Below are positions 10,218-18,419 of a stretch of DNA of 53,271 bases, one piece after another. The position numbers and the translations under genes were made by a program. Numbering within the stretch: position 1 is the first letter of the stretch; every line of letters starts with the position of its first letter. Below the pieces are notes generated by a model. The model ran no database searches, was not told where the DNA came from, and worked only from the letters and a program-made list of their open reading frames with translations. The stretch spans positions 1-53,271 of the forward strand of contig NZ_QYYD01000032.1 in NCBI RefSeq assembly GCF_003591005.1. The letters are read 5' to 3'. This stretch comes from Rhodopseudomonas palustris. Its GTDB lineage: Bacteria; Pseudomonadota; Alphaproteobacteria; Rhizobiales; Xanthobacteraceae.

Positions 10218-10577
10218 CTACACGCAGATTGGCGGGCGAAGCTGGGGAGGCTCGCTGCGATCGAGCGTCCGCTCGTCGAGCGGCAGCCGCACGCGGGTCG
10301 ACTGATCGCAGGCCATGCTGCGGCTCGAGCTTGGCGTGAGCGCCTGGCCGCTGTCGGTGGTGGTGACTTCAGGTTCGTCGCTGAGGCTCGGCGCCGGGAC
10401 CGACGGCGGTGTCTTGACGAATTCGAGCTGCTGATGCCGGGCATCGGACGCAGCAGATGCCGACGACGCAGCGCCGACAGCAATCATCATCAGCGCACAC
10501 ACCACCAGAGCCGATTTGAGCCAAAGACGCAAAGCGGTCAGGACGATCGTGTAGTCGCTGTTTAGATCGAGCCGCAT
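10218..10577 (-). CDS. Small exported hypothetical protein
   Basis: This 119-residue protein of unknown function has an N-terminal hydrophobic segment (about 18-38, LKSALVVCALMMIAVGAASS) ending in Ala-Ser-rich residues typical of a signal-peptidase site. The mature part is polar and Pro/Ser/Thr-rich. The ATG at 10577 has GGAG five bases upstream; an extended start at 10607 would run into the promoter region. It is the first frame downstream of the FixK/FNR-like box and could share a transcript with the ATPase about 230 bp further on. No family was recognised, and coding status is moderately supported. Confidence 0.5.
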   Translation of the reverse strand: MRLDLNSDYTIVLTALRLWLKSALVVCALMMIAVGAASSASAASDARHQQLEFVKTPPSVPAPSLSDEPEVTTTDSGQALTPSSSRSMACDQSTRVRLPLDERTLDRSEPPQLRPPICV

Positions 10578-10639
10578 CGTCTCCAGACACTGTGTCACCA
10601 TCAACACGTCAGGCTAGGCCGCATCCTACCACCCCAGCA

Positions 10640-10653
10640 TTGAGCGGGATCAA
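10640..10653 (-). promoter_or_regulatory. FixK/FNR-like box (TTGA-N6-TCAA)
   Basis: The site is TTGAG-CGGG-ATCAA on the plus strand and TTGAT-CCCG-CTCAA on the minus strand, one mismatch from TTGAT-N4-ATCAA. It lies 63-76 bp upstream of the exported-protein ATG, compatible with activation at -41.5. It suggests oxygen-limited induction of the ATPase-uspA operon. Confidence 0.55.
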
Positions 10654-10759
10654 GCCACGCGTGCGGCGGCTGGTCGCAAGCCCTGCGCTTCGGCGCGGCG
10701 CGGTGAGGAGTAGCAGAAGCTACGTTGAGCAAGCGGCACTTGGCACAAGCCCCAAGTTC

Positions 10760-10797
10760 GTCATTCCGGGGCGCGCGCAGCGCGAGCCCGGAATGAC
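10760..10797. repeat. Dispersed intergenic repeat family A, short copy
   Basis: A compact hairpin version of family A: GTCATTCCGGGGCGCG paired with CGAGCCCGGAATGAC. It lies upstream of the exported protein and downstream of the hyf-like operon. Confidence 0.8.
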
Positions 10798-10861
10798 GAA
10801 CGAGAGGTTTGACTCGCCGGCGACGCTGGCTCGCTACCGAAAGACTGTCGCTAAGCAACTC

Positions 10862-11395
10862 TCAACGTGTCGTCTTTCGCTCCGCGACACTATCAATAAG
10901 AGCCAGCAGCCCGCGCAAGATCTGCAGCGGCTTCGGTGGGCAGCCGGGGATGTGCAGGTCGACCGGCAGTACCGACGACACGCCGCCCGCGACCGCATAA
11001 CTCCCCGCGAAGCAGCCGCCGTCGCGCGCGCAGTCACCGCAGGCGACCACCCATTTCGGGCCGGGTGTCGCGTCATAAGTCAGCTTCAGCGCGTCGCGCA
11101 TGTTGTGGGTCACCGGCCCGGTGACCAGCAGCACGTCGGCGTGGCGCGGCGAGGCGACGAAGCGCAGGCCGAAGCGCTCGATGTCGTAATACGCGTTGTT
11201 CAGCGCGTGAATCTCCAACTCACAGCCGTTGCACGAGCCGGCATCGACCTCGCGGATCGACAGGCTGCGGCCGAGCCTCCGCTGTGCACGATTGCCGAGC
11301 AGTGCGGCGAGTTCAGCTGCGGCGACATCGTCACGCGCCGGCGCGGCTTCGGTCAGCGGCAGAGCGAACAGGCTTTCGAGCAGCAGCTTGCGCAT
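10862..11395 (-). CDS. Hydrogenase-4-like small subunit (HyfI/NuoB type)
   Basis: This 177-residue protein is of the NuoB/HyfI family. Its cysteines sit at 55 and 58 (GSCNGCE), 119, 122 and 128 (VVACGDCARDGGC) and 152 (IPGCPPKP), enough to hold the [4Fe-4S] cluster proximal to the large-subunit active site. It would pass electrons between a soluble donor or acceptor and the NuoD-like subunit on the cytoplasmic face. It starts 2 bp after the large-subunit stop and is the last gene of the six-gene operon. No ferredoxin-like (HyfA/HyfH) subunit is present, so the electron partner is unknown. Confidence 0.88.
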   Translation of the reverse strand: MRKLLLESLFALPLTEAAPARDDVAAAELAALLGNRAQRRLGRSLSIREVDAGSCNGCELEIHALNNAYYDIERFGLRFVASPRHADVLLVTGPVTHNMRDALKLTYDATPGPKWVVACGDCARDGGCFAGSYAVAGGVSSVLPVDLHIPGCPPKPLQILRGLLALIDSVAERKTTR

Positions 11396-11397
11396 CG

Positions 11398-12906
11398 CTA
11401 CAGATCCACGCCCGAGTAGGAGCAGTTGAACGATTTATTACAGAGTGGGAAGTCGGCGATGATATTGCCCTCGATCGCAGCTTCGAGCAGCGGCCACTGA
11501 AACCACGATGGATCGCGGAAGTGACAGCGCTCGATGCGGCCGTTCGCGATGCGCAGCCACGCCAGAATGTCGCCGCGAAACCCTTCGACCAGCGCCATGC
11601 CTTCGCGAGCCTGGTGCGGCAGTGTCAGCGGCCGATGGATCGCGCCGCCAGGGATGCGAACCAGGATCTGGTCGATCAGCGACAGGCTTTGCTCGACTTC
11701 GGCGATGCGGATGCGGACGCGGGCGTCGACATCGCCTTCGCTGAGCACCGGAACGTCGAACGACAACTCATCATACGGCGCGTAGCTCAGCGTGCGCCGT
11801 GCGTCGAAGACACGGCCGGACGCGCGGCCGACGAAGCCGCCGGCAGCGTACTGATCGACGAGGGCGGGCTTGACGATGCCGGTCGCCACAGTGCGGTCCT
11901 GCAGCGAGGCGGTGTCTTCATAGAGCGCGATCAGCTTTGGCCACTGCTTTCGGACGCCAGCAAGCGCTGCGTGGATCGCCGCGATGCCGGCGTCGTCGAG
12001 ATCGCGCGCGACGCCGCCGGGCATCACGACGTCCCGCATCAGGCGATGGCCGAATGCGGTGTCGGCAGCGCGCAGCACGTTTTCGCGCAGCACGCCGAAC
12101 TGCGCCAGCATGATTGCAAACGCCGCGTCATTGCAGATCGCGCCGATGTCGCCGAGATGATTGGCGAGGCGCTCGAGTTCGGCACACAGCGCACGAAGCC
12201 AAACCGCGCGGGCCGGCACCTCGGCATCGATGGCGATTTCGACCGCGCGCGCGAAGGCCAGCGCATAGGCCACCGTCGAGTCGCCGGAGACGCGGCCGGC
12301 GAGGTGCGCGGCGCGCGGCAGGTCGGCGCCGCTCATCAAGCCGTCGATGCCCTTGTGGACGTAGCCGAAGCGCTGCTCCAGCCGCACCACGGTTTCGCCC
12401 GAGACGGTGAAGCGGAAATGGCCGGGCTCGATGATCCCGGCGTGCACAGGGCCGACAGCGACCTGATGGGTGCCGGCGCCTTCGACGGGGAGAAATGGAT
12501 AGGGCGGCTGCGGCGATGCGGCGGCCGCTTCGCCGAGCGGCGCATGCAGCTCCCAGCGGCCGTGATCGAGCCACGGTCGGTCGTCGATCGCGCCTTCGGG
12601 CTGCAGACCGTATAGATCGGTGATGGTGCGCTCCAGCCGTAGCGCCGGCAGATGCCTGGCGGCGACCGACGGAAAGCTGCGCTGCGGGCAATCGAGGCTG
12701 ATCACGCCGATCTCGGCGGTGCGCGGGTCGAACAGCGCCATATGCACGGCCGAAGGCTCACCCCACAGCGACAGCAAATTCCAATGTCCGTCGCCGAGCA
12801 TCCGCGCGGCAAAACTCCAGGTCACGCGGTCGATGACCGTGCGCGACCACGGCCGATGCCGCGCCACCGGCTGGCCTTCGAGGTTGAGATCGATCAGCGA
12901 CGGCAT
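11398..12906 (-). CDS. Hydrogenase-4-like large subunit lacking Ni-Fe ligands (HyfG/NuoCD type)
   Basis: This 502-residue protein has an N-terminal NuoC-like region (about 1-120) fused to a NuoD/HyfG-like region (about 145-502) with FGYVHKGIDGLM, the hallmark helix of the family. In HyfG/HycE the next motif is RVCGICG; here it is RVSGDST (S207, S210), so both cysteines are serine. The C-terminal DPCYSC motif is replaced by FNCSYSGVDL, keeping one cysteine (C495). At least three of four Ni-Fe ligands are therefore absent and H2 chemistry is unlikely. This is the known signature of energy-converting hydrogenase-related (Ehr) complexes, which may handle a different reaction or only couple redox to ion pumping. 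Confidence 0.87.
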   Translation of the reverse strand: MPSLIDLNLEGQPVARHRPWSRTVIDRVTWSFAARMLGDGHWNLLSLWGEPSAVHMALFDPRTAEIGVISLDCPQRSFPSVAARHLPALRLERTITDLYGLQPEGAIDDRPWLDHGRWELHAPLGEAAAASPQPPYPFLPVEGAGTHQVAVGPVHAGIIEPGHFRFTVSGETVVRLEQRFGYVHKGIDGLMSGADLPRAAHLAGRVSGDSTVAYALAFARAVEIAIDAEVPARAVWLRALCAELERLANHLGDIGAICNDAAFAIMLAQFGVLRENVLRAADTAFGHRLMRDVVMPGGVARDLDDAGIAAIHAALAGVRKQWPKLIALYEDTASLQDRTVATGIVKPALVDQYAAGGFVGRASGRVFDARRTLSYAPYDELSFDVPVLSEGDVDARVRIRIAEVEQSLSLIDQILVRIPGGAIHRPLTLPHQAREGMALVEGFRGDILAWLRIANGRIERCHFRDPSWFQWPLLEAAIEGNIIADFPLCNKSFNCSYSGVDL

Positions 12907-12915
12907 GCGATCCCC

Positions 12916-14367
12916 CTACCCCAGCAATTTGGCAACGTGCTGAAACCACGCCACCACCGGCGCCGGCAGATACACGCCTGCGATCAGCACCAGCGCCAGA
13001 TGCGCGAACATCGGCAGATAGCTCGCCTGCGCCGGCGCGCGGCTGCCGCGCGGCGCGCCGAAGGCGATGCCGGTAAGCCGCAGCGTCAGTGCGCCGAACG
13101 CGACCAGCAGGCCGAACACCAGCAGCAAAGCGAGCCACGGCGAGCGCGCGAAGGTCGAGGTCACCAGCAGAAACTCGCTCATGAAGATGCCGAGCGGCGG
13201 CAGCCCGGCGATCGCCACGACGCCGGCGACGAGGCCCCAGCCGAGCACCGGATGCGTCTCGGTGACGCCGCGGATCTTCGCCAGCGACTGCGTGCCCTTC
13301 ACTTGCGTGATCTGTCCGACCGCATAAAAGATCGCCGACTTGGTCAGGCTGTGCATCACCATGTGCAGCAGCCCGGCGAAATTCGCCAGCGGGCCGCCCA
13401 TGCCGAACGCGAACACGATGATGCCCATGTGTTCGATCGACGAATACGCGAACAGCCGTTTGATGTCGCGGCGGCGATACAGCATGAAGGCGGCGAACAG
13501 CAGCGACGCCAATCCCATCACGATCATCAGCACGCCGGGCGGCATCGCATCACCGTTGGCGGCGAGCAGCATTTTGAATCGCAGCAGCGCGTACAGCGCG
13601 ACGTTGAGCAAAAGGCCGGACAGCACCGCCGAGATCGGCGTCGGGCCTTCGGCATGCGCGTCCGGCAGCCAGGCGTGCAGCGGCGCGAGGCCGACCTTGG
13701 TGCCGTAGCCGAGGAACAGGAACACGAAGGCGACGTTCAAGAGCGCGGCATCGAAGCCGGAGGCGCGCGACACCAGCACGGTCCAGATCATCCCCTCCTG
13801 GCCCTCGCCGATCACCGGCCGCGCCGCCATGTAGATCAGGATGGTGCCGAACAGCGCCAGCGCGATGCCGACGCTGCCGAGGATAAAATATTTCCACGCC
13901 GCTTCGAGCGCCGCCGGCGTGCGATAGATGCCGACCATCAGCACCGTGGTCAGCGTCGCCAGTTCGACCGCCACCCACATCAGCCCGATGTTATTCGACA
14001 CGAACGCCAGGTTCATGCCGAACATCATGGTCTGATACATCGCGTGATAGAACCTCAGATAGGCCGGCGTCAGCTTGCCGGTCTCGAGCTCGTGGGCGAT
14101 GTAGCTGGCGCTGAACAGACTGGTGGTGAAGCCCACGAAGGTGTTCAGCACGATGAACACGATGTTGAGATCGTCCACCAGGATGTAGGCGCCGGGTGCG
14201 GGGCGCGGCAGCACCAGAAGCGAGGCCGCACAAAGAAAGCTGCCGAGGCTCGCCAGCACATTGAGACGCGCGGTGAGCTTGTAGCCCGGCAGCAAAGCGA
14301 GCAGCCCCGCCGCGATCACCGGGATCAGCAGCACGCCGGCCACCGGGTCGAGCCCCGCAAGCGTCAT
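12916..14367 (-). CDS. Proton-pumping antiporter-like subunit (HyfF/NuoN-M type)
   Basis: This 483-residue polytopic protein belongs to the Mrp/NuoL-M-N family, with about 14 membrane spans. Diagnostic residues include a Glu in WVAVELATLTTVLM, Lys in GYGTKVGLAPLHAWLPDAHAE, the YSSIEHMG motif, and a Lys in HSLTKSAIFYAVG, which line the proton channel in complex I. It would form one of two ion-pumping arms of the complex. The ATG at 14367 overlaps the HyfE-like stop by four bases (ATGA). A longer frame upstream belongs to another reading frame. Confidence 0.9.
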   Translation of the reverse strand: MTLAGLDPVAGVLLIPVIAAGLLALLPGYKLTARLNVLASLGSFLCAASLLVLPRPAPGAYILVDDLNIVFIVLNTFVGFTTSLFSASYIAHELETGKLTPAYLRFYHAMYQTMMFGMNLAFVSNNIGLMWVAVELATLTTVLMVGIYRTPAALEAAWKYFILGSVGIALALFGTILIYMAARPVIGEGQEGMIWTVLVSRASGFDAALLNVAFVFLFLGYGTKVGLAPLHAWLPDAHAEGPTPISAVLSGLLLNVALYALLRFKMLLAANGDAMPPGVLMIVMGLASLLFAAFMLYRRRDIKRLFAYSSIEHMGIIVFAFGMGGPLANFAGLLHMVMHSLTKSAIFYAVGQITQVKGTQSLAKIRGVTETHPVLGWGLVAGVVAIAGLPPLGIFMSEFLLVTSTFARSPWLALLLVFGLLVAFGALTLRLTGIAFGAPRGSRAPAQASYLPMFAHLALVLIAGVYLPAPVVAWFQHVAKLLG

Positions 14368-15026
14368 GTCCGCTCTCCACGCGAGACGTCGAGCTGGGAC
14401 ACGTCCACCGAGTCGAAGCGCTCGCGGATCCGGAACAGCACGATGCCGATGACGATGAAGGCGATCAGCACCGAGAACGCGACGCTGATCTCCACCACCA
14501 GCGGCATGCCCTTGGCGCCGGCGGCGGCGAGGATCAGGCCGTTCTCCAGCGACATGAAGCCGACCACCTGACTGACGGCGTTGCGCCGCGTCACCATGAA
14601 CAACAGCCCGAGCAGCACGACCGACAGCGCGAAGGCGAGGTCCTCGCGCGCCAGCGCGTCGGCGTCGGCGGTGACGCGCAGCATCAAGGCCAGCGACAGT
14701 GCGACGAGCCCCATGCCGGCCAGCATGGTCGGACCGATCCCGACCACAGTCTCGATGTCGCGGTGAATGCCGAGCTTGTAGACGATGCGGCGCAGCGCCA
14801 CCGGAATGATGATCGCCTTGAACAACAGCGCGATCGCCGCGGTGACGTAGAGATGCGGCGCGTTCTGGATCAGCGCCTGCCACGCCACCGCCGCCGACAG
14901 CATCAGCGCATGCAGAGCGAACACGTTGAGCAGTGAGGTCAGCCGGTCCTGATACAGCATCATGAACGACACCAGCACCAGGCCGCCGGCCAGCGAATGC
15001 GAGATATCGAAAGCCAGTCCGTGCAT
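14364..15026 (-). CDS. Hydrogenase-4 membrane subunit HyfE-like
   Basis: This 220-residue protein has about seven membrane spans and resembles HyfE: an N-terminal region LYQDRLTSLLNVFALHALML, a basic loop ALRRIVYKLGIHRDIE, and a NuoK-like half with GFMSLENGLILAA, where the buried Glu corresponds to the NuoK channel residue. It connects the antiporter subunits to the HyfC-like subunit. It overlaps the HyfF-like gene by four bases and lies just after the HyfC-like gene. Confidence 0.87.
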   Translation of the reverse strand: MHGLAFDISHSLAGGLVLVSFMMLYQDRLTSLLNVFALHALMLSAAVAWQALIQNAPHLYVTAAIALLFKAIIIPVALRRIVYKLGIHRDIETVVGIGPTMLAGMGLVALSLALMLRVTADADALAREDLAFALSVVLLGLLFMVTRRNAVSQVVGFMSLENGLILAAAGAKGMPLVVEISVAFSVLIAFIVIGIVLFRIRERFDSVDVSQLDVSRGERT

Positions 15027-15028
15027 CG

Positions 15029-15985
15029 TCACAGCCCCTTCGACACGAACAGCAGAAGCGTGCCGAGCAGGCCGAGCATCAGCGCGGCGCCGAGGAATTG
15101 CGGCACGCGGAACACTCGCATCTTGGCGGTGGCGGTCTCGAACAATGCGAGCAGGAAGCCTGCGGTGGTGATCTTGACCAGATACAGCGCCGCGCCGGCC
15201 ACATAGGCGGCCGGGCCGCCGCCGAACACGCCGATGCCCCAGGGATAGAACAGGCAGACGATCAGCGAGATGTAGAGTAGCAGCTTGAGCTGTGCGCCGA
15301 ACTCGATCAGCGCCAGATGGCGGCCGGAATATTCCAGGATCATCGCCTCGTGCACCATGGTGAGCTCGAGATGGGTCGAGGGATTGTCGATCGGGATGCG
15401 GGCGTTCTCGGCCAGCGCCACCATCACCAGCGCGATCATGGCGAGGCCGAGCGAGACGCGCAGGCCGACCGCGGTCGAGGCGATGTAGTCGGCGACGGTC
15501 GATAGATGCGTCGAGCCGGCGACCAGCGCGACGCAGAACACGATCATCAGCATCGCCGGCTCGGCCAGCGCCGCGATCATCACCTCGCGCGAAGAGCCGA
15601 TGCCGCCGAACGAAGTGCCGACATCCATGCCGGCGAGCGCCAGGAAGAACCGCGCGGTGCCGAGCAGCGCGACGATGACGATCAGGTCGGCGGCCCAGTT
15701 GAACAGCAGTCCGGTGGCAAAGGTCGGCACCAGCGCGGCCGCGACCCAGATCGCCGCGAAGGTGACATAGGGCACGGCGCGAAACAGCCACGAGGCATTG
15801 TCGGCCAGCACGACATCCTTGCGCAGCAGCCGCGCGAGGTCGCGGTAGGGCTGCAGCAGCGACGGGCCGCGGCGGCGCTGCAGCCGCGCCTTGATCCTGC
15901 GGATGAAGCCGGTGAGCAGCGGCGCCAGCCAAAACACCAGCAGCATCTGCACGCCCTGCACGGCGATGGCGGTGATCACGTCCAT
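15029..15985 (-). CDS. Hydrogenase-4 membrane subunit HyfC-like (NuoH/HycD type)
   Basis: This 318-residue membrane protein of the NuoH/HycD family has about eight spans. It begins with a cytoplasmic loop RRIKARLQRRRGPSLLQPYRD, typical of NuoH, and contains the family signature AENARIPIDNPSTHLELT and VHEAMILEYSGRHLA, the Glu-rich loop at the E-channel linking redox chemistry to the proton pumps. The start ATG overlaps the end of the HyfB-like gene by about 10 bases, and the next gene follows within 3 bp. Confidence 0.9.
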   Translation of the reverse strand: MDVITAIAVQGVQMLLVFWLAPLLTGFIRRIKARLQRRRGPSLLQPYRDLARLLRKDVVLADNASWLFRAVPYVTFAAIWVAAALVPTFATGLLFNWAADLIVIVALLGTARFFLALAGMDVGTSFGGIGSSREVMIAALAEPAMLMIVFCVALVAGSTHLSTVADYIASTAVGLRVSLGLAMIALVMVALAENARIPIDNPSTHLELTMVHEAMILEYSGRHLALIEFGAQLKLLLYISLIVCLFYPWGIGVFGGGPAAYVAGAALYLVKITTAGFLLALFETATAKMRVFRVPQFLGAALMLGLLGTLLLFVSKGL

Positions 15986-17994
15986 ATCGCCAGCACCAGC
16001 AGCAGCGTGACGAGAGTGGCGAACACCAGGCTGAGATAACCCCGGATGGTGAGAAGCTGCAGACGGTTGAGCCGCACGGCGGCGCCGACAATGCCATTCG
16101 CCAGCGGCGCGTAGATCCGTTCCCACACCTGATCGTGCAGTTCGATCCTGAGCCGCGCCGGCGCGACGTCGCCGGGTGGCGGCATCGTCACACGGTCGCG
16201 GGCGCGAAACAGCAAGGTGCCGAACACGCGGCGGATCGGCTGCGCGAAGCCGGCGGCGGAGTATTGCGCCAGCGGCGCCGGATCGGTGAAGCCGCAGCCC
16301 CAGGCCGGGCCACGCCGCACCGCGCCGGTGGCGAACAGCCGGATCGCGACGAACGCCAGCGACGCCGAGACGATGATGAACACCGCCACCAACCCACCAT
16401 TGTAAGAGCCGCGGCTTTCGCTGATCGGCACGATCGACAACCACGCCAGCGGCGTCTGCGGCGGAAGACGACCGCCGAGAATGTCGGCGGCGATCGGCGC
16501 CAGCGCATCCATCACGAAACCCGGCAACACGCCGGCGCCGAGGCACAGCGCGGCGAGGATGCTCATCGCAGCCAGCGAAAAGCGGTCCACCTCCTTGGCG
16601 CGCATCGGCGCGTCGCCACGCGGGCGACCGAGGAAGCTGACGCCGTAGGCCTTGACGAAACACGCCGCCGCCAGCGCCGCAGCGAGCGCCATCAGCGCGC
16701 CGACCGCGGGCACCAGAATTTTCAGCCCCCATTGCGGCAGCTGCGGGCTTTGCAGCACCGCCTGGAAGATCAGCCATTCGGAGACGAAGCCGTTGAACGG
16801 CGGCAGCGCCGAGATCGCGATCGAGCCGATCAGGAAAACGACGCTGGTCACCGGCATGCGATGGATCAGGCCGCCGAGCCGGTCCATGTCGCGCTCGCCG
16901 GTGGCGCTCAGCACCGCGCCAGCGCCGAAGAACAGCAGGCTCTTGAACAGCGAGTGATTGAAGACGTGAAACAGCGCCGCCGTGAAGGCCAGCGCCGCCG
17001 GCAGCTTCTCGTCATTGGCCTGGAACGCCAGCGCCAGGCCGAGCGCGACGAACACCACGCCGATATTCTCGATGGTCGAGTAAGCCAGCAGCCGCTTCAG
17101 GTCGCTTTCCATCAGCGCATACAAAATGCCGACCGCCGCGGTGACACCGCCGAATGCCAGCACCACGCCGGAAGTCGACCAGTCCGGCTGGCCGAGCAGA
17201 TCGAACACCACACGGATGAAGCCGTAGATCGCCACCTTGGTCATCACGCCGCTCATCAGCGCCGAGACGTGGCTCGGCGCCGCCGGATGCGCTAGCGGCA
17301 GCCAGACGTGCAGCGGCACCAGGCCGGCCTTGGAGCCGGCGCCCAGCAGCATCAAGAGCAGCACCAGCGTGGCGAGCCACGGCGCATGCGGCGCGATGCG
17401 GATCGCCGCGAAGTCATAAGTGCCCGTCGTGCCGGCGAGCAGGCCGAAGGCGAGCAGCAGCATCAGCGTGCCGAAGCTGGCCATCAACAGATACACGTAG
17501 CCGGCGCGGCGGTTGGCGGCGACGCGGTGATGCGCCATCACCAGCGCCCACGACGCCAGCGACATGAACTCCCACGACAGCAGATAGGAGAATGCGTCGG
17601 CGGCCAGCACCACGGCGTTCATGCCGGCGATGAAGGCGGGGTAGAACGGCAGCACGCGCTGCGGCGCATGTTCGTGCCGGCCATAGCCGAGCGCGTAAAG
17701 GCTCGCCAGCGCGCCGCCGAGATTGACCACGATCAGGAAAAACGCCGCCAGCGCATCGAGCCGCCAATGCGAGCCGAGCCACGGCAATCCGATCGGCAGC
17801 ACCCGCTCGGCGGCCGCGTCGCCGTGCAGCAACAGCCAACGAGCGGCGCTCGCCGTGGCGATCGCGCAGACGAGGAGCGTGGCGGCGTAGACGATCGCCG
17901 TCGCAAGCCGCGGCGCGCGGCTCAGCACAACCGCCGCGGCCGTAATGCCCAGCAGCGCGGCGATGCAGCCGAGCTGCAGCGTCACCGCGGTCAC
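15976..17994 (-). CDS. Proton-pumping antiporter-like subunit (HyfB/NuoL type)
   Basis: This 672-residue polytopic protein has about 16 membrane spans. The antiporter core includes LSWEFMSLASWALVM (channel Glu), GSKAGLVPLHVWLPLAHPAAP (channel Lys), YSTIENIGVV and HSLFKSLLFFGAG. A C-terminal extension with an amphipathic stretch and final membrane span resembles HyfB/NuoL. The start is GTG at 17994 with GGAGG six bases upstream. As first gene of the operon it would be driven from the 425-bp region 17995-18419, which is AT-rich around 18200-18260 and contains an imperfect 24-bp palindrome. Confidence 0.9.
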   Translation of the reverse strand: MTAVTLQLGCIAALLGITAAAVVLSRAPRLATAIVYAATLLVCAIATASAARWLLLHGDAAAERVLPIGLPWLGSHWRLDALAAFFLIVVNLGGALASLYALGYGRHEHAPQRVLPFYPAFIAGMNAVVLAADAFSYLLSWEFMSLASWALVMAHHRVAANRRAGYVYLLMASFGTLMLLLAFGLLAGTTGTYDFAAIRIAPHAPWLATLVLLLMLLGAGSKAGLVPLHVWLPLAHPAAPSHVSALMSGVMTKVAIYGFIRVVFDLLGQPDWSTSGVVLAFGGVTAAVGILYALMESDLKRLLAYSTIENIGVVFVALGLALAFQANDEKLPAALAFTAALFHVFNHSLFKSLLFFGAGAVLSATGERDMDRLGGLIHRMPVTSVVFLIGSIAISALPPFNGFVSEWLIFQAVLQSPQLPQWGLKILVPAVGALMALAAALAAACFVKAYGVSFLGRPRGDAPMRAKEVDRFSLAAMSILAALCLGAGVLPGFVMDALAPIAADILGGRLPPQTPLAWLSIVPISESRGSYNGGLVAVFIIVSASLAFVAIRLFATGAVRRGPAWGCGFTDPAPLAQYSAAGFAQPIRRVFGTLLFRARDRVTMPPPGDVAPARLRIELHDQVWERIYAPLANGIVGAAVRLNRLQLLTIRGYLSLVFATLVTLLLVLAIWT

Positions 17995-18233
17995 GATCCG
18001 CCTCCGCGCTGCCGGCGTGCGGCCCGCCTTTGCCGATGATGCAGCTGCTGCGTCATCATGAGCGATCGCGCCCTATCCGCATCGGGTTCGACCTCGAACG
18101 TCCATCACGGCTCCGCCGCCCGCCGAACGCCCAGCAAGCAAAAGCGCGCCACCCCGCGGCAGTTGCGTCTGCCGACGGCAAGCCCTGGAATACCCCAAAC
18201 CACGCTTTTGTATCAATGATCAATTTTGGAATC

Positions 18234-18257
18234 TGATATGTGATATTTCATACATCA
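18234..18257. promoter_or_regulatory. Imperfect 24-bp palindrome in the hyf-like/cobS divergent promoter region
   Basis: A 24-base segment begins TGATATGTGA and ends ATACATCA; 18 of 24 positions match its own reverse complement. It lies in the most AT-rich part of the 17995-18419 gap, about 240 bp before the HyfB-like start and 160 bp before cobS. It could be an operator for either side. No cobalamin-riboswitch B12 box is visible here, and nothing else was recognised in this gap. Confidence 0.35.
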
Positions 18258-18419
18258 CTAAGGGAGGCGCCGTTCTCGGCGAAGAAGTGTCACATCGCCC
18301 GCGGGCCGGCCGCTTGTCCTAGCGCAAAGCCACCATCTCGTACGAGGCTCGCGGCCAAGGTCGTGGTTGACGCTGCCGGCGAGCGCGCGCAGTTAGATCA
18401 CCCCCCGTAAAGGACCATC

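Noticed and set aside
7704-10565. 953-codon plus-strand frame opposite the P-type ATPase
   Set aside because: Its Arg/His/Asp-rich sequence is what the third-position GC bias of the ATPase gene produces on the other strand.
18190-18230. FixK/FNR box before the Ehr-like operon
   Set aside because: Only one half-site (ATCAA) matches; the partner half is not at the required spacing.
18260-18419. Cobalamin riboswitch upstream of cobS
   Set aside because: No B12-box-like sequence or GCCACTG element could be found in the leader.
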